Assembly (NCBI GenBank): GCA_017305935.1 | Contig: JAFKJU010000010.1 | Coordinates: 1-64,000, forward strand | DNA from: Hyphomicrobiales bacterium | GTDB lineage: Bacteria; Pseudomonadota; Alphaproteobacteria; Rhizobiales; Rhizobiaceae | Direction of reading: 5' to 3' | Length of the DNA stretch: 64,000 nt | Shown: piece after piece, positions 50,142-63,203 of the stretch | How the letters are laid out: every line of letters begins with the position of its first letter | How positions within the stretch are numbered: the first letter of the stretch is position 1 | Position numbers and translations under genes: made by a program | The notes under the pieces: model-generated | Database searches by the model: none | Told to the model about the DNA's origin: nothing | Seen by the model: only the letters and a program-made list of their open reading frames with translations

Positions 50142-51994
50142 TCTGCCTGTCTTTGTTCGAAACCGGTATCGGCGGGCGGCGCCTGGAGATTGTTCAGGCG
50201 AGCGTAAAGGCCGCCTCCCCGCTTCGCAAGGCTTTCATGCGTGCCTTCTTCGGCGACGCGGCCATCCTGCATGACGATGATCTTGTCGGCCTTGACCACC
50301 GTCGACAGGCGATGGGCGATGACGACGACGGTGCGCCCGCCCATTGCCTCGTCCAGCGCCCGCTGCACCGCCGCCTCGGATTCGTTGTCGAGCGCCGAGG
50401 TCGCCTCGTCGAGCAACAGGATCGGCGCGTGTCGCACCAGCGCGCGGGCAATCGACAGGCGCTGGCGCTGGCCGCCGGAGAGCGTCACGCCGTTTTCGCC
50501 GACCGGCGTGTCATAGCCCTGCGGCTGCGCGAGAATGAAGTCATGGGCATAGGCCAGGCGCGCGGCTTCCTCGATCTCCGCATCCGTCGCCTCCGGGCGG
50601 CCATAGCGGATGTTGTCGCGGATCGTGCCTTCGAACAGGTAGGGCTGCTGCGAGACATAGGCGATGTGCTTGCGCAGCGATGCCTTGGTCACATGGGCAA
50701 TGTCCTGACCGTCGATGAAAATCTGCCCGGCCTGCGGATCGTAGAAACGCGGAATGAGGGCGATGACGGTGGATTTGCCGGCGCCCGAGGGGCCGACCAG
50801 CGCGGTGGTCCTGCCGCCATCGGCGGTGAAGGACAGGTTGCGCAGGATCGGCTCGCCGTTCGAGTAGCTGAAATCGATGTCGCGGAATTCGAGTTTCGCC
50901 TCGGTGACGACCAGTTCCTTGGCATCGGCGCGCTCGGCCTGGCGCGTCTGCGTGTCGAGCAGCGCGTAGATCATGCGCGCATTGACAACGGCACGCTCCA
51001 GCTGCACCTGCAGCCGCGCCAGACGCCTGGCCGGATCGTAGGCCATCAGCAGGGCTGCAACGAAGGCGAAGAAAGCGCCCGGCAACACGTCGCCGTAAAT
51101 GGAGCGGAACGCCGCGTAGGCGAGAACGCAGGAAATCGCCAGTCCGGCGAAGGTTTCGGTCAGCGGCGCGGTACGCTCCGTCAGGCGGGCGATGCGATTG
51201 GCGCGGTTTTCGGCGGCGTCGATGATGCCGTTGACCTTGTCGGCAAGCTGGCGCTCCATGGTGAACGCCTTGACGATGGTGATGCCCTGCAGCGTTTCCT
51301 GCATCGCGCCCTGCACATGGCTGTTCAGCTCGACCGCTTCCTTGGTCGCCGTGCGCAGCCGGCGCGAGACGTAGCGCAGCGCATACAGCAGCGGCGGTGC
51401 GATGACGAAGACGATCAGCGTCAGGATCGCGTCCTTGGAGATCATCACGCCGATGAGCGCCACCAGCGTCAGCAGGTCGCGCGCCGTCGAGGTCACCGTC
51501 AGGTTCAGCACGTCACGGATGCCGTTGACGTTCTGGCTGATCTGGGCGGCCAGATGCGCCGAGCGCGACTCGGCATAGAAGCCGACCGAGAGCTTCATCA
51601 GATGCTCGTAGAGACGGCTCTGGTAGCGGGCGACGATGTTGTTGCCGATCTTCGACAACGTCACCGCTTCCCCATAGGTGGCGAAGCCGCGCAGAACGAA
51701 AGCGACGAAGATCGAAATGCAGATCATCACCACCAGATCGGCGCGCCGGTTGGCGAAGGCTTCGTTCACCACCGATTCCATGATCCAGGCGGTAAACGCG
51801 GTCGTCGCCGCCACGGTCATCAGGCAGGCGATGGCGAAGGCGTACCCCCACAAGTGGTCACGACCGTTTTCGGCGATGATCCGCTTCAGGACGCTCGTAA
51901 CGGTGTCGGAGTCGATCTTTTGTGATCTGGTCTGGTCTTCCAAAAAGCCGGGCTTTCCTGTCGTATGCGGATCCGGGCAGCGCCCGCAGTTCAT
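50138..51994 (-). CDS. ABC transporter, fused permease/ATPase (MsbA-like exporter)
   Basis: A 618-residue half-transporter. A six-helix exporter domain (about 45-340) is followed by an ATPase domain with Walker [10 protein letters not shown], signature [15 protein letters not shown], Walker [13 protein letters not shown] and the switch His in VIAHRL. The type matches lipid A/multidrug exporters such as MsbA and the rhizobial glucan and surface polymer exporters. The N-terminus is unusual: about 25 residues with two cysteines precede the first predicted structural helix, so the true start may be a TTG further in. The gene is the first of the operon with dapB and gpmA. Confidence 0.88.
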   Translation of the reverse strand: MNCGRCPDPHTTGKPGFLEDQTRSQKIDSDTVTSVLKRIIAENGRDHLWGYAFAIACLMTVAATTAFTAWIMESVVNEAFANRRADLVVMICISIFVAFVLRGFATYGEAVTLSKIGNNIVARYQSRLYEHLMKLSVGFYAESRSAHLAAQISQNVNGIRDVLNLTVTSTARDLLTLVALIGVMISKDAILTLIVFVIAPPLLYALRYVSRRLRTATKEAVELNSHVQGAMQETLQGITIVKAFTMERQLADKVNGIIDAAENRANRIARLTERTAPLTETFAGLAISCVLAYAAFRSIYGDVLPGAFFAFVAALLMAYDPARRLARLQVQLERAVVNARMIYALLDTQTRQAERADAKELVVTEAKLEFRDIDFSYSNGEPILRNLSFTADGGRTTALVGPSGAGKSTVIALIPRFYDPQAGQIFIDGQDIAHVTKASLRKHIAYVSQQPYLFEGTIRDNIRYGRPEATDAEIEEAARLAYAHDFILAQPQGYDTPVGENGVTLSGGQRQRLSIARALVRHAPILLLDEATSALDNESEAAVQRALDEAMGGRTVVVIAHRLSTVVKADKIIVMQDGRVAEEGTHESLAKRGGGLYARLNNLQAPPADTGFEQRQAE

Positions 51995-52064
51995 TCAAAA
52001 CTGCGCGGCTCTATAGCGGTTTGGAGCGGATTTGGCCATAGGTTTGACGTGAAAGGCATGGGCA

Positions 52065-53108
52065 TTAGCCGCGCCAGTGGCGCCCCTCGGTCTCCAGTCC
52101 GAAGCGCGCCGGGGTCTGGGCATAGGCGGCCAGTCCCGCCAGCGCCGCCAGCGGATGCGTGACCACATAGGTCGGGATCGCGCGCATCAGCGCCGAATGC
52201 GGCGCCTTGTCCTCGAAGGCGGTCCGGAACTCGGGCTTCTTCAGCGCCGGCACGATTTTCTGCGAGATGCCGCCGGCGAGATAGACACCGCCCTTGGCCA
52301 TGAACACCAGCGCCAGATCGCCGGCAACACGGCCGAGATAGGTGGTGAACAGGGACAGCGTTTCCGCCGCGATCGCATTCGTGCCGGCAAGTCCCGCGCT
52401 GGTCACTTCCGCCGGCTGGGTGAAAAGTTCGGGCTGACCCTCGGCGCCGCAGACGGCACGGTAGATGTTCATAACTCCACGGCCGGAAAGCAGTTCCTCG
52501 GCCGAAATCCGGCCGATGGCGGCGCCAGGATCATTGACCGGCGTCAGGAAGGGCCAGATGGCATAGTCGCGCGGCGTGCGCGGGCCGACATCGATATGGC
52601 CGCCCTCGCCCGGCACCGGAAGCCATTTGTGCTGTGCATGCACGAGGCCGGCGACGCCGAGGCCGGTGCCCGGCCCCAGCACGACGCGCGAGGCGAGTGT
52701 CTCCCCGGTGGCGGAGCCGATCGGCTCGCGATGCTCGTCAGCCAGCGAGCCGACAGCCAGCCCTTGCGCTTCGAAATCGTTGATGACCAGCACATCCGAC
52801 ATGTTGAGATCGGCGATCATCTGGCGAGGACGCACCACCCAGGGGCAATTGGTCAGCGGGATGTCGTCGCCATTGATCGGCCCGGCGATCGCAAGAATGG
52901 TCGAGCGCGGCTGGATCGAGGTCTTGTCGAGCACGGTTCGCTGGATCGCGTCTTCGATGGTCGGGAAATCGGCGGTCTGGACGATGGGAAACGGCCGCGG
53001 ATCGCCATAGGCGTCCTTGAGAATCGCAAAGCGAGCATTGGTGCCGCCGATATCGCCAATGAGGATCGGAAACGGCAGGTGCAGGTCGGTATCGAATGGC
53101 GATTGCAT
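52065..53108 (-). CDS. glk: Glucokinase
   Basis: A 347-residue ROK-independent (Pfam Glucokinase) enzyme phosphorylating glucose with ATP. The N-terminal phosphate loop is [13 protein letters not shown], the sugar-binding segment [13 protein letters not shown] contains the catalytic Asp, the second phosphate motif is [12 protein letters not shown], and EGGHIDVGP follows. ATG 53108 is preferred, since a G-rich ribosome site precedes it and it begins two bases past the mgsA stop; a longer start at 53195 would overlap mgsA. It is transcribed with mgsA. Confidence 0.94.
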   Translation of the reverse strand: MQSPFDTDLHLPFPILIGDIGGTNARFAILKDAYGDPRPFPIVQTADFPTIEDAIQRTVLDKTSIQPRSTILAIAGPINGDDIPLTNCPWVVRPRQMIADLNMSDVLVINDFEAQGLAVGSLADEHREPIGSATGETLASRVVLGPGTGLGVAGLVHAQHKWLPVPGEGGHIDVGPRTPRDYAIWPFLTPVNDPGAAIGRISAEELLSGRGVMNIYRAVCGAEGQPELFTQPAEVTSAGLAGTNAIAAETLSLFTTYLGRVAGDLALVFMAKGGVYLAGGISQKIVPALKKPEFRTAFEDKAPHSALMRAIPTYVVTHPLAALAGLAAYAQTPARFGLETEGRHWRG

Positions 53109-53109
53109 G

Positions 53110-53553
53110 TCATTGCCCCCCATCGGCATTGCTTTCGTTTGCCTTCCCGGAAAAACCGGCCTCGGCTTTTTCCTGGCGAACGCTGAAATCCGCAAGCCGT
53201 TCCGCCGTCGCCCGGTTGAGCGCCATCGGGATGTCGTAGACGGTGGCGAGACGCATCAGCGCCTTGACGTCGACATCATGCGGCATGGCGGTCAGGGGAT
53301 CGATGAAGAAAATCAGCATTTCGATCTCGCCGGTGGCGATCAGGGCGCCGATCTGCTGATCGCCGCCGAGCGGGCCGCTCTTCAGCCTGGTCACGTCGAG
53401 TTCGGGGCAAGCCTCCAGCACACGCCCCCCGGTGGTGCCGGTGGCGAAGATGCGATATTGCGACAGGGTCTGGCGGTGCAGGCGGGCAAAATCCGCCATG
53501 TCGTCCTTCTTCTGGTCGTGCGCGATCAATGCAATGCATCTTTCCGCAGCCAT
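53110..53553 (-). CDS. mgsA: Methylglyoxal synthase
   Basis: A 147-residue enzyme converting dihydroxyacetone phosphate to methylglyoxal and phosphate. It shows [13 protein letters not shown], the phosphate-binding ATGTTGGRV, the catalytic Asp in [15 protein letters not shown] and [19 protein letters not shown]. The C-terminus is about 15 residues longer than usual and hydrophilic. It lies directly before glk in one operon, a pairing of glycolytic overflow and glucose phosphorylation that is common in rhizobia. Confidence 0.95.
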   Translation of the reverse strand: MAAERCIALIAHDQKKDDMADFARLHRQTLSQYRIFATGTTGGRVLEACPELDVTRLKSGPLGGDQQIGALIATGEIEMLIFFIDPLTAMPHDVDVKALMRLATVYDIPMALNRATAERLADFSVRQEKAEAGFSGKANESNADGGQ

Positions 53554-53633
53554 ACGCCCTCCCCGCCTCGTCTTTCAATCGATTTGGTTTCTATAACATG
53601 TCGACTGCCTTTGGAAAGACAGCCCACCCATGA

Positions 53634-54701
53634 TTAGCGAGAAACGGGCTTCACCAACGGGATCGGCACATTGCCGGTCTCGCCGTAGGCAGGTTCAACA
53701 TCCGAAGGCAGAGGCTCGCTGGCCGAATCGACATCCGAGGCCGCGGGTTCCGGCGCAACGCTCTTGCCCATGGTCGCCGCCGCCGCCGAAGGAACGGACG
53801 GCGCTTCGAGGATCAACGCGCAGGCCTTGGGCAGATCCGAGAGCATGGTGTAGCGCGGCTTGACCGGCTTGGTGTCCGGTTTTTTGTCCGGCTTGGCCCA
53901 GGGCTCCTTGGTGAACCACCAGGCAAGCGACTTGTCGCAGCCGTCGCCGGCCGGCACCGGCGCCTGCGCCTTGCAATTCGTCGCACCTGCCGGGCAATGC
54001 ATGCGGATGTGGAAATGGTAATCGTGACCGTAATAGGGACGCACCTTGCCAAGTGCGGTGCGGTCTCCGGTCCAGGTGTCGCACAGCTTCTTCTTGATCG
54101 CCGGGTTGACGAAAATGCGCTCGACTTCCGGATAGCTCGCCGCGCGCATGATCAGTCGCGCATGCGCCGGCGTCCAGATATTCGGATCGACCGTCAGGAA
54201 GGCGTTCGGCTTCAGCATCGAGCGGGCGGAGATGTTTTCGCGCTCGTCACTGCTCAGGCGGCGTGGCGGCATCGGGTTCAGCCAGATATCGGCATCGAGG
54301 CCGATCTGGTGCGAGGCGTGGCCGGTCCTCATCGGCCCGCCGCGCGGCTGGGCGATATCGCCGAGCAGCAGCCCCGGCCAGCCGTCATATTTGGCAGCGT
54401 CGCGCGACAGGCGCTCGATGAGCGCGATCAACTGCGGCTGGCCCCAGCGGCGGTTGCGCGACAGGCGCATCGCCTGCCATGTCGGACCATCGGTGGGAAT
54501 GGCGACTGCGCCGCCCTGGCAGCCCTTGGCGTAAAAACCGTAGGGCGTCGGCTTGCCGCGCGTCGGCAGCGTTACCGCGCCGAACAGTTCCTTGGCCGGC
54601 GTGGCGTCTTCGGCATGAACGAAATCGGCCGGGGCCGAAGCGAGAAGCAGGGCCGCCAGGCCCACGGATGCGAAATTGCGAAAGAAATCTGCGAAAGCCA
54701 A
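53634..54701 (-). CDS. mepA: Penicillin-insensitive murein endopeptidase (MepA)
   Basis: A 355-residue periplasmic LAS-type metallopeptidase that cuts D-Ala-meso-DAP cross-links. The first 30 residues are a signal peptide (VGLAALLLASAPADFVHA). Zinc-site residues are in GHASHQIGLDADIWL and in YGHDYHFHIRMHCP. A C-terminal Pro/Lys/Ser-rich tail of about 80 residues follows the catalytic domain and is longer than in E. coli MepA (274 residues). The start is taken as TTG 54701, which directly opens the signal peptide behind an ACAGGAC sequence; no suitable ATG exists, and an upstream ATG at 55007 would overlap the divergent gene. Confidence 0.85.
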   Translation of the reverse strand: MAFADFFRNFASVGLAALLLASAPADFVHAEDATPAKELFGAVTLPTRGKPTPYGFYAKGCQGGAVAIPTDGPTWQAMRLSRNRRWGQPQLIALIERLSRDAAKYDGWPGLLLGDIAQPRGGPMRTGHASHQIGLDADIWLNPMPPRRLSSDERENISARSMLKPNAFLTVDPNIWTPAHARLIMRAASYPEVERIFVNPAIKKKLCDTWTGDRTALGKVRPYYGHDYHFHIRMHCPAGATNCKAQAPVPAGDGCDKSLAWWFTKEPWAKPDKKPDTKPVKPRYTMLSDLPKACALILEAPSVPSAAAATMGKSVAPEPAASDVDSASEPLPSDVEPAYGETGNVPIPLVKPVSR

Positions 54702-54891
54702 AGTCCTGTCCCGTCTGCCCGCCGCCACATTGATTTGCGCTGAAGATAGCCTGCAATCGGAATTTGGTGAATCCGTGTCAGCGCGCCTGCGAGCCGATTG
54801 CATTGATATTGTATCGAACTTGCCACAGAGGTTCTGTCTTTTGCCGTTTTTGCCGTTACATTGTGCGCAACGCAACAATGAAAGGGCAGTC

Positions 54892-56730
54892 ATGTCGGCA
54901 CGGTGGAAGATGGGTCTGGCGGCGGTTTTCGTCTGTGGCATGGTTTTGCAGCCGGTCGCCCCCCGCGCCGAGGAGGCGCTGGTCTGGCGCCATGCGCTGT
55001 CGAGCATCGGCGAGCCGAAACTGCCGCAGGGCTTTGCCCATTACGACTATGTCAACACGCAGGCCCCGAAGGGGGGCACGCTGAACCTTTCGGAAGCCGG
55101 CACGTTCGACAGCTTCAATTCCGTGCTGGCCAAGGGCGAGCAACCGTCCAGCCTGTCGCTGGTCTACGACACGCTGCTGACCTCCTCCGAGGACGAGGTG
55201 CTGACGTCTTATGGCCTGTTGGCCGAGGCGATCGCCTATCCGGACGACCTTTCCTACGCCTCGTTCCGTCTGCGGGCGGAAGCGAAATGGGCGGACGGCA
55301 AGCCGGTGACGCCGGAAGACGTGATCTTTTCCTTCGAGAAGGCGAAAGAACTCGATCCGCGCATGTCCGTCTATTACGCGCATGTCGTCTCCGCCGAAAA
55401 AACCGGCGAGCGCGAGGTGACCTTCCGCTTCGACGAGAAGAACAATCGCGAGTTGCCGAACATCCTCGGCCAGTTCCTGATCGTTCCCAAGCATTGGTGG
55501 GAAGGCAAGGACGACAAGGGCAACCAGCGCGACATCGCCAAGACGACGCTGGAGCCGGCCATGGGCTCCGGCCCATACCGCATAGCCGCCTTCTCGCCAG
55601 GCTCAACGATCCGTTACGAATTGCGCGACGACTATTGGGCCAAAGACCTCAACGTCAACGTCGGCCGGAACAATTTCAAGGTGATCAACTATAATTTCTA
55701 TGCCGATTTCGACGTCGAGCTGGAGGCCTTCCGTGCCGGCAATGTCGATTTCCGCCGTGAAAACAGCGCCAGCCGCTGGGCGACGGGATATGATTTCCCG
55801 GCGGTGAAGGACGGCCGCGTCAAGCGCGAGGAGGTTGAAAATCCGCTGCGCGCCACCGGCATCATGCAGGCGCTGGTGCCCAACCTGCGCCGTGACCAGT
55901 TCAAGGATCCGCGCGTGCGGCTGGCGCTCAACTATGCCTTCGATTTCGAGGATTTGAACCGCACCCTCGCCTTCAACGCCTTCAAGCGCATCGACAGCTA
56001 TTTCTGGGGCACGGAGCTGGCCTCCTCCGGCCTGCCGCAGGGCCGCGAGCTGGAAATCCTCGATGGCCTGAAGGACAGGGTGCCGCCGGAGGTCTTCACC
56101 ACGCCCTATACCAATCCGGTCGGCGGCGATCCGCAGAAGAGCCGCGACAACCTGCGCAAGGCCATCGGCCTGCTGAAGGAGGCCGGCTGGACGCTGAAGG
56201 GTAACCGCATGGTCAACGAAAAGACCGGGCAGCCGCTTTCCATCGAGATCCTTCTCGGCAGCCAGTCCTTCGAGCGCACCGTGCTGCCCTTCGCCAACAA
56301 TCTCAAAAAGATCGGCATCGATGCACGGCTTCGCACCGTCGACGCCTCGCAATATACCAATCGCGTCCGCAGTTTCGATTACGACATGATCTACCAGGTC
56401 TGGGCCGAGACGCTGAACCCCGGCAATGAGCAGGCCGAATTCTGGGGATCGGCCGCCGCCGACCGGCCGGGTTCGCGCAATTATGCCGGCATCGCCGATC
56501 CCGCGGTCGACGCGCTGATCAAAATGATCATCTTCGCATCCAACCGCGACGAGCAGGTGGCGGCGATCAAGGCGATGGACCGGGTGCTGCTCGCCAATCA
56601 CTACGTCGTGCCGCTGTTCTACTCCGGCAACCAGCGCATCGCCTACTGGAACCGCATCGCCCATGGGCGCTTCCCGGAATACGGGCTCGACTTCCCCGCC
56701 GCCTGGTGGTCTGCGGAGGCCGCGAAGTAA
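54892..56730 (+). CDS. yejA: Extracellular solute-binding protein, family 5 (YejA-like)
   Basis: A 612-residue periplasmic peptide-binding protein. The signal peptide (about 25-30 residues, LAAVFVCGMVLQPVAPRA) is followed by HALSSIGEPKLPQGFAHYDYVN and PKGGTLNLSEAGTFDSFN, typical of YejA. The SBP_bac_5 core contains DGKPVTPEDVIFSFEKAKE and NYAFDFEDLNRTLAF. AAAGGGC precedes the ATG at 54892. It is the binding component of the YejABEF transporter encoded downstream, which imports oligopeptides and microcin C-type compounds. A strong hairpin separates it from the first permease gene. Confidence 0.9.
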   Translation: MSARWKMGLAAVFVCGMVLQPVAPRAEEALVWRHALSSIGEPKLPQGFAHYDYVNTQAPKGGTLNLSEAGTFDSFNSVLAKGEQPSSLSLVYDTLLTSSEDEVLTSYGLLAEAIAYPDDLSYASFRLRAEAKWADGKPVTPEDVIFSFEKAKELDPRMSVYYAHVVSAEKTGEREVTFRFDEKNNRELPNILGQFLIVPKHWWEGKDDKGNQRDIAKTTLEPAMGSGPYRIAAFSPGSTIRYELRDDYWAKDLNVNVGRNNFKVINYNFYADFDVELEAFRAGNVDFRRENSASRWATGYDFPAVKDGRVKREEVENPLRATGIMQALVPNLRRDQFKDPRVRLALNYAFDFEDLNRTLAFNAFKRIDSYFWGTELASSGLPQGRELEILDGLKDRVPPEVFTTPYTNPVGGDPQKSRDNLRKAIGLLKEAGWTLKGNRMVNEKTGQPLSIEILLGSQSFERTVLPFANNLKKIGIDARLRTVDASQYTNRVRSFDYDMIYQVWAETLNPGNEQAEFWGSAAADRPGSRNYAGIADPAVDALIKMIIFASNRDEQVAAIKAMDRVLLANHYVVPLFYSGNQRIAYWNRIAHGRFPEYGLDFPAAWWSAEAAK

Positions 56731-56793
56731 GCCGGAAACGGTGAACACCTTGCGTTCGCCGGGCGACCGGTTACCAAATGAACCGAAACGAAT

Positions 56794-56814
56794 CGCGGCC
56801 CCGCCGGGGCCGCG
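56794..56814 (+). terminator. GC-rich hairpin between yejA and yejB
   Basis: A perfect 9-bp stem (CGCGGCCCC / GGGGCCGCG) with a 3-base GCC loop lies in the 126-base gap. No T-run follows, so it is probably an mRNA stabiliser or partial terminator favouring the binding protein, like the hairpin at 16807. Confidence 0.55.
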
Positions 56815-56856
56815 CGGAAGGAATGACGAGTTGACATCTTCGGGAAGCCCGCTCTG

Positions 56857-57945
56857 ATGGGTGCCTATATCCTGCGACGCCTGCTGTTGATGATCCCGAC
56901 CATCGTCGGCATCATGGCGATCTCCTTCGCGGTCATCCAGTTCGCGCCCGGCGGGCCGGTCGAGCGGGTCATCGCCGATCTCACCGGCCAGGGCGACAGT
57001 GCTGCGGACCGTCTTTCGGGGGGCGGCGATCTCGTTGGCCAGCAGGGCGGCGACGCGACAGGCAATTATCGCGGCGCGCAGGGGCTCGATCCCGACCTGA
57101 TCGCGAAGCTGGAAAAGCAGTTCGGCTTCGACAAGCCGCCGCTCACCCGTTTCGGCGAGATGATGTGGAACTATATTCGCTTCGATTTCGGCGAAAGTTT
57201 CTTCCGCAACACGCCGGTCATCGACCTGATTGCCGAGAAGCTGCCGGTGTCGATTTCGCTCGGCGTCTGGATCCTCTTGTTTTCCTACATCATTTCTATT
57301 CCGCTCGGCATCAAGAAGGCGGTGGAGGACGGCTCGCCCTTCGACGTCTGGACCTCCGGCGTCATCATCATCGGTTATGCCGTGCCGAGCTTCCTGTTCG
57401 GCATCCTGCTGATCGTCGTGTTCGCCGGCGGCTCGTTCTTCGACTGGTTCCCGTTGCGCGGCTTGGTCTCGGACAATTTCGCCGATCTCAACTGGTGGCA
57501 GAAGATCCTCGATTATTTCTGGCACCTGACCCTTCCGCTGATCTCGCTGTCGCTGGCGGCCTTCGCCACCACGACGCTGTTGACGAAAAATTCCTTCATC
57601 GACGAGATCAAGAAGCAATATGTGACGACCGCGCGCGCCAAGGGCCTGACCGAACGCGAGGTGCTTTACGGCCATGTGTTCCGCAACGCCATGCTGATCG
57701 TCATCGCCGGCTTTCCCGGCGCCTTCATCTCGGCCTTCTTCACCGGCTCTCTGCTGATCGAAAACATCTTCTCGCTCGATGGTCTCGGACGCCTCGGCTA
57801 TCTCTCGGTGGTCAACCGCGATTATCCGATCGTGTTTGCGACGCTCTATATCTTCTCGCTGCTCGGCCTTGTCGTCGGGCTTGTCTCCGACCTGATCTAT
57901 ACATGGATCGACCCACGCATCGATTTCGACCGGAGGGACGTCTGA
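56857..57945 (+). CDS. yejB: Microcin C/oligopeptide ABC transporter permease YejB
   Basis: A 362-residue inner-membrane permease starting [20 protein letters not shown]. It has the DppB-type first helix, a YejB-specific periplasmic insertion (residues about 30-75), and the EAA-type loop [25 protein letters not shown]. The C-terminal part includes [19 protein letters not shown]. It overlaps yejE by one base. Confidence 0.93.
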   Translation: MGAYILRRLLLMIPTIVGIMAISFAVIQFAPGGPVERVIADLTGQGDSAADRLSGGGDLVGQQGGDATGNYRGAQGLDPDLIAKLEKQFGFDKPPLTRFGEMMWNYIRFDFGESFFRNTPVIDLIAEKLPVSISLGVWILLFSYIISIPLGIKKAVEDGSPFDVWTSGVIIIGYAVPSFLFGILLIVVFAGGSFFDWFPLRGLVSDNFADLNWWQKILDYFWHLTLPLISLSLAAFATTTLLTKNSFIDEIKKQYVTTARAKGLTEREVLYGHVFRNAMLIVIAGFPGAFISAFFTGSLLIENIFSLDGLGRLGYLSVVNRDYPIVFATLYIFSLLGLVVGLVSDLIYTWIDPRIDFDRRDV

Positions 57946-59095
57946 TGACCGCCGCCTCCACCGCCACCGTCGCGCGTGAAGCGCCCGTCGCGCCGCCTCG
58001 AAGGGGACTTTTGTCGCCCACCAATCTGCGCCGCTGGGAGAATTTCAAGGCCAACCGGCGCGGCTACTGGTCGTTCTGGCTGTTCATGATCCTGTTCGTG
58101 CTCAGCCTGTTCGCAGAATTCATCGCCAACGACCGGCCTCTGATCGCCTCCTATAAGGGCGAGATCCTGTTTCCCGTCGTCATCAATTATCCGGAGGAGA
58201 AGTTCGGCGGCTTTCTCGCGGAAACCGATTACCGCTCGGATTTCATCCAGGACGAGATCAAGGCCAACGGCTGGATGATCTGGCCGCCGATCCGCTATTC
58301 CTATGATACGGCCAATTCCAACATTCCGCATTCGGCCCCGACGAAGCCGTTCTGGCTGATGGACAGCCAAGAGCGCTGCTCCGGCTATCCGCAGGGCGTG
58401 AACGATCCGCAATGCGTGACCGGCAACCTCAACTGGCTCGGCACCGACGACCAGGCCCGCGATGTGACGGCGCGGATGATCTACGGATTTCGAATCTCCG
58501 TGCTTTTCGGCCTCGCCTTGACCATTGCGTCCGCCATCGTCGGGGTGACCGCCGGCGCCATCCAGGGTTATTTCGGCGGCTGGACCGATCTTCTGATGCA
58601 GCGCTTCATCGAGATCTGGTCGTCAATGCCGGTGCTTTATATCCTGCTGATCATCGCCGCCGTGTTGCCGCCCGGCTTCTTCGTGCTGCTCGGCGTCATG
58701 CTGCTGTTTTCATGGACGAGTTTCGTCGGCGTGGTGCGGGCCGAATTCCTGCGCGCGCGCAATTTCGAATATGTGCGCGCCGCCCGGGCGCTCGGCGTCG
58801 GTAACTGGACGATCATGTATCGGCACCTGCTGCCGAATGCCATGGTCGCGACGCTGACCTTCCTGCCCTTCATCCTCTCCGGCTCGATCACCACGCTGAC
58901 CTCGCTGGATTTCCTGGGCTTCGGCATGCCGCCGGGCTCGGCCTCGCTCGGCGAGATGATCGCGCAGGGCAAGAAGAACCTGCAGGCCCCCTGGCTCGGC
59001 CTCGCCGCCTTCTTCACCATGTCGATCATGCTGTCGCTGCTGATCTTCGTCGGCGAAGCCGTGCGTGACGCCTTCGATCCGCGAAAGACGTTCCG

Positions 59096-59099
<4 letters not shown>
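57945..59099 (+). CDS. yejE: Microcin C/oligopeptide ABC transporter permease YejE
   Basis: A 384-residue permease with the N-terminal OppC-type segment (LSPTNLRRWENFKANRRGYWSFWLF), a long periplasmic loop containing NLNWLGTDDQARDVTARMIYG and an EAA loop (FEYVRAARALGVGNWTIMYRH). Longer than E. coli YejE (341) because of the N-terminus and loop. It forms the channel with YejB and overlaps yejF by four bases (ATGA). Confidence 0.93.
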
Positions 59100-60720
<1,621 letters not shown>

Positions 60721-60724
<4 letters not shown>

Positions 60725-61695
60725 ATGCGGTTCCCATGCCTGACAAAAGCCCCGTCATCATCGACCTGAAATTCGACGCCGAAACCGTCCGCAGATCGCT
60801 TTCCGGCACCTTTGCCGATCGCGAGGTGATCAACCTCGCCGATCCGGAAACCAAGGGCCGCGACCTCACCGGTATTGCCTACGCCGTCGTCTGGAAGCCG
60901 GACGCGGACCTGTTTTCGCGCGCGCCCGATCTCAAGGTGGTCTTCTCCGGCGGCGCCGGCGTCGACAGCATTCTCTCCATTCCCGCTCTGCCGGATATCC
61001 CGATCGTCCGCTTCGTCGACCACACGCTGACGACGCGCATGAGCGAATGGGTGGTGCTGCAATGCCTGACGCATCTGCGCCAATGCTTCGCCTATGCCGA
61101 ACAGCAGGCGGCACGTCATTGGGAAGAACTTTCCCAGCCGCAGGCAAGCGATGTCACCGTCGGCGTCATGGGCCTCGGCGTGCTCGGGCTGGACGCCGTG
61201 CGCAAGTTGCAGGTCATAGGTTTCGATGTCATCGGTTGGTCGCGTACCCCGAAAAGCATCGAGGGTCTTGAGACCTACGATGCGGCCGGCCTCGATGCTT
61301 TTCTCGACCGCACCGATATTCTCGTCGGCCTGCTGCCGCTCACCCCGGAAACCGAGGGTTTCTACGATGCGGGCCTGTTTTCGAAGCTGCGCCAGGGCGG
61401 CGCGCTCGGCAAGCCGGTCTTCATCAATGCGGGACGCGGCCGCAGCCAGGTCGAGGCGGATATCGTTTCGGCGCTGCAAGCCGGCGTGCTCGGCGGCGCG
61501 TCGCTCGACGTGTTCGAGCGCGAGCCGCTTGGCGCCGAAAGTCCGCTCTGGTCGATGAAGAACGTCATCGTCACGCCGCATGCGGCGGCCTCTTCCGACG
61601 AGCGCGCGCTCTTCCGCAACGTCGAAGCGCAGATCGCCGGCTTCGAGCGCGGTGAAAGCCTGCCCGACCTTGTCGATCGCCAGCGCGGCTATTGA
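60721..61695 (+). CDS. D-isomer-specific 2-hydroxyacid dehydrogenase (glyoxylate/hydroxypyruvate reductase A-like)
   Basis: A 324-residue NAD(P)H-dependent reductase. The cofactor fold has GVMGLGVLGLDAVRKL (about 153-168), the catalytic Arg is in INAGRGRSQVEADI, the Glu in FEREPLGAESPLW and the His in VTPHAAASSDER. It resembles GhrA. The GTG at 60721 overlaps the yejF stop (GTGA); an ATG at 60736 is the alternative start. It is probably co-transcribed with the Yej operon. Confidence 0.85.
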
Positions 61696-61833
61696 TCGCG
61701 GCATGCGCGAAAGCCATGTCGCATTCAATCGATTTGTCTGGACAGCGCCGCCGTTTTCCCGATAACTCCATGAGATCATTCGTCGCGAGCCCAGGCCTGC
61801 GGCGTGACTGGAACAGGAACTGGGGCGGAGCCC

Positions 61834-63138
61834 ATGACGAAGACTGATATCGCCCGGCGTGTCTTCAACCACACATGGAAGCTCGATCCGATCATCCGCA
61901 GCCTGATCGACACCGACTTCTACAAGCTGTTGATGCTGCAGATGATCTGGAAGCTCTATCCGGATGTCTCCGCCACCTTCTCGCTGATCAACCGCACAAA
62001 AACCGTGCGCCTCGCCGACGAGATCGATGAAGGCGAGTTGCGCGCCCAACTCGACCATGCCCGCACGCTGCGCCTCTCCAAGAAGGAGATGATCTGGCTG
62101 GCGGGTAACACCTTTTATGGCAAGGCGCAGATTTTCGAGCCGGAATTCCTGGCCTGGCTGTCGAATTTTCAGCTTCCAGAATACGAGCTTTCCAAGGCGA
62201 ACGGCCAGTATACGCTGCATTTCCACGGCAAATGGGTCGAGACGACCATGTGGGAAATTCCCGCACTGGCGATTATCAACGAGCTGCGCTCGCGCGCGGC
62301 GATGCGCGATCTCGGCTATTTCACCCTCGATGTCCTCTATGCCCGCGCCAAGGCGAAGATGTGGTCGAAGGTCGAGCGGCTGCGGCTGCTGCCGGGCCTG
62401 CGCATCTCCGATTTCGGCACCCGGCGCCGCCACAGTTTTCTCTGGCAGCGCTGGTGCGTGGAAGCGCTGAAGGAAGGCATCGGCCCGCGCTTCACCGGCA
62501 CCAGCAACGTCCTGCTCGCCATGGATTCCGATCTCGAAGCGGTCGGCACCAATGCGCATGAACTGCCGATGGTCGCCGCAGCACTCGCCGAAACCGACGC
62601 GGAACTGGCCGAAGCGCCCTATAAGGTGCTGCGCGACTGGAACAAGCTTTACGGCGGCAACCTGCTCATCGTACTGCCGGATGCCTTCGGCACCGCCGCC
62701 TTCCTGCGCGACGCCCCGGAATGGGTGGCCGACTGGACCGGCTTCCGCCCGGACAGCGCGCCCCCGATCGAAGGCGGCGAAAAGATCATCGCCTGGTGGG
62801 AAAAGATGGGCCGCGATCCGAAGAAGAAGATGCTGATCTTCTCCGACGGCCTCGACGTCGATGCCATCGTCGATACATACCGCCATTTCGAGGGCCGGGT
62901 ACGAATGAGTTTCGGCTGGGGCACCAACCTCACCAACGATTTCGCCGGCTGCGCGCCAAAAACCATCGACGGGCTGAAGCCGATCTCCATCGTCTGCAAG
63001 GTGGTGGACGCCAACGGCCGGCCGGCGGTGAAACTCTCCGACAACCCGCAAAAAGCCACGGGCGAGCCGCAGGAGGTCGAACGCTATCTGAAATTCTTCG
63101 GACAGGAAGATCGCGTCGACCAAAAGGTTCTGGTATAG
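61834..63138 (+). CDS. pncB: Nicotinate phosphoribosyltransferase
   Basis: A 434-residue NAD salvage enzyme joining nicotinate and PRPP. It has the N-terminal [20 protein letters not shown], the active-site segment [17 protein letters not shown] (with the phosphorylated His), [11 protein letters not shown] and the C-terminal [12 protein letters not shown] phosphate site. ATG 61834 follows GGGGCGGAG. It is transcribed alone. Together with the quinolinate-forming dioxygenase and aspartate-dehydrogenase-like gene at 14-21 kb it is one of three NAD-related genes in the window, but it is not linked to them. Confidence 0.95.
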   Translation: MTKTDIARRVFNHTWKLDPIIRSLIDTDFYKLLMLQMIWKLYPDVSATFSLINRTKTVRLADEIDEGELRAQLDHARTLRLSKKEMIWLAGNTFYGKAQIFEPEFLAWLSNFQLPEYELSKANGQYTLHFHGKWVETTMWEIPALAIINELRSRAAMRDLGYFTLDVLYARAKAKMWSKVERLRLLPGLRISDFGTRRRHSFLWQRWCVEALKEGIGPRFTGTSNVLLAMDSDLEAVGTNAHELPMVAAALAETDAELAEAPYKVLRDWNKLYGGNLLIVLPDAFGTAAFLRDAPEWVADWTGFRPDSAPPIEGGEKIIAWWEKMGRDPKKKMLIFSDGLDVDAIVDTYRHFEGRVRMSFGWGTNLTNDFAGCAPKTIDGLKPISIVCKVVDANGRPAVKLSDNPQKATGEPQEVERYLKFFGQEDRVDQKVLV

Positions 63139-63203
63139 GGCCGTCGACTTTCTCGAATATTCCGGGCCTGACGCCGTGCGTCACGCCCCGCGAAAGAGCA
63201 GGC

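Noticed and set aside
55603-57675. 690-codon open frame on the minus strand over yejA and yejB
   Set aside because: Shadow frame; the plus-strand genes are full-length members of well-known families.
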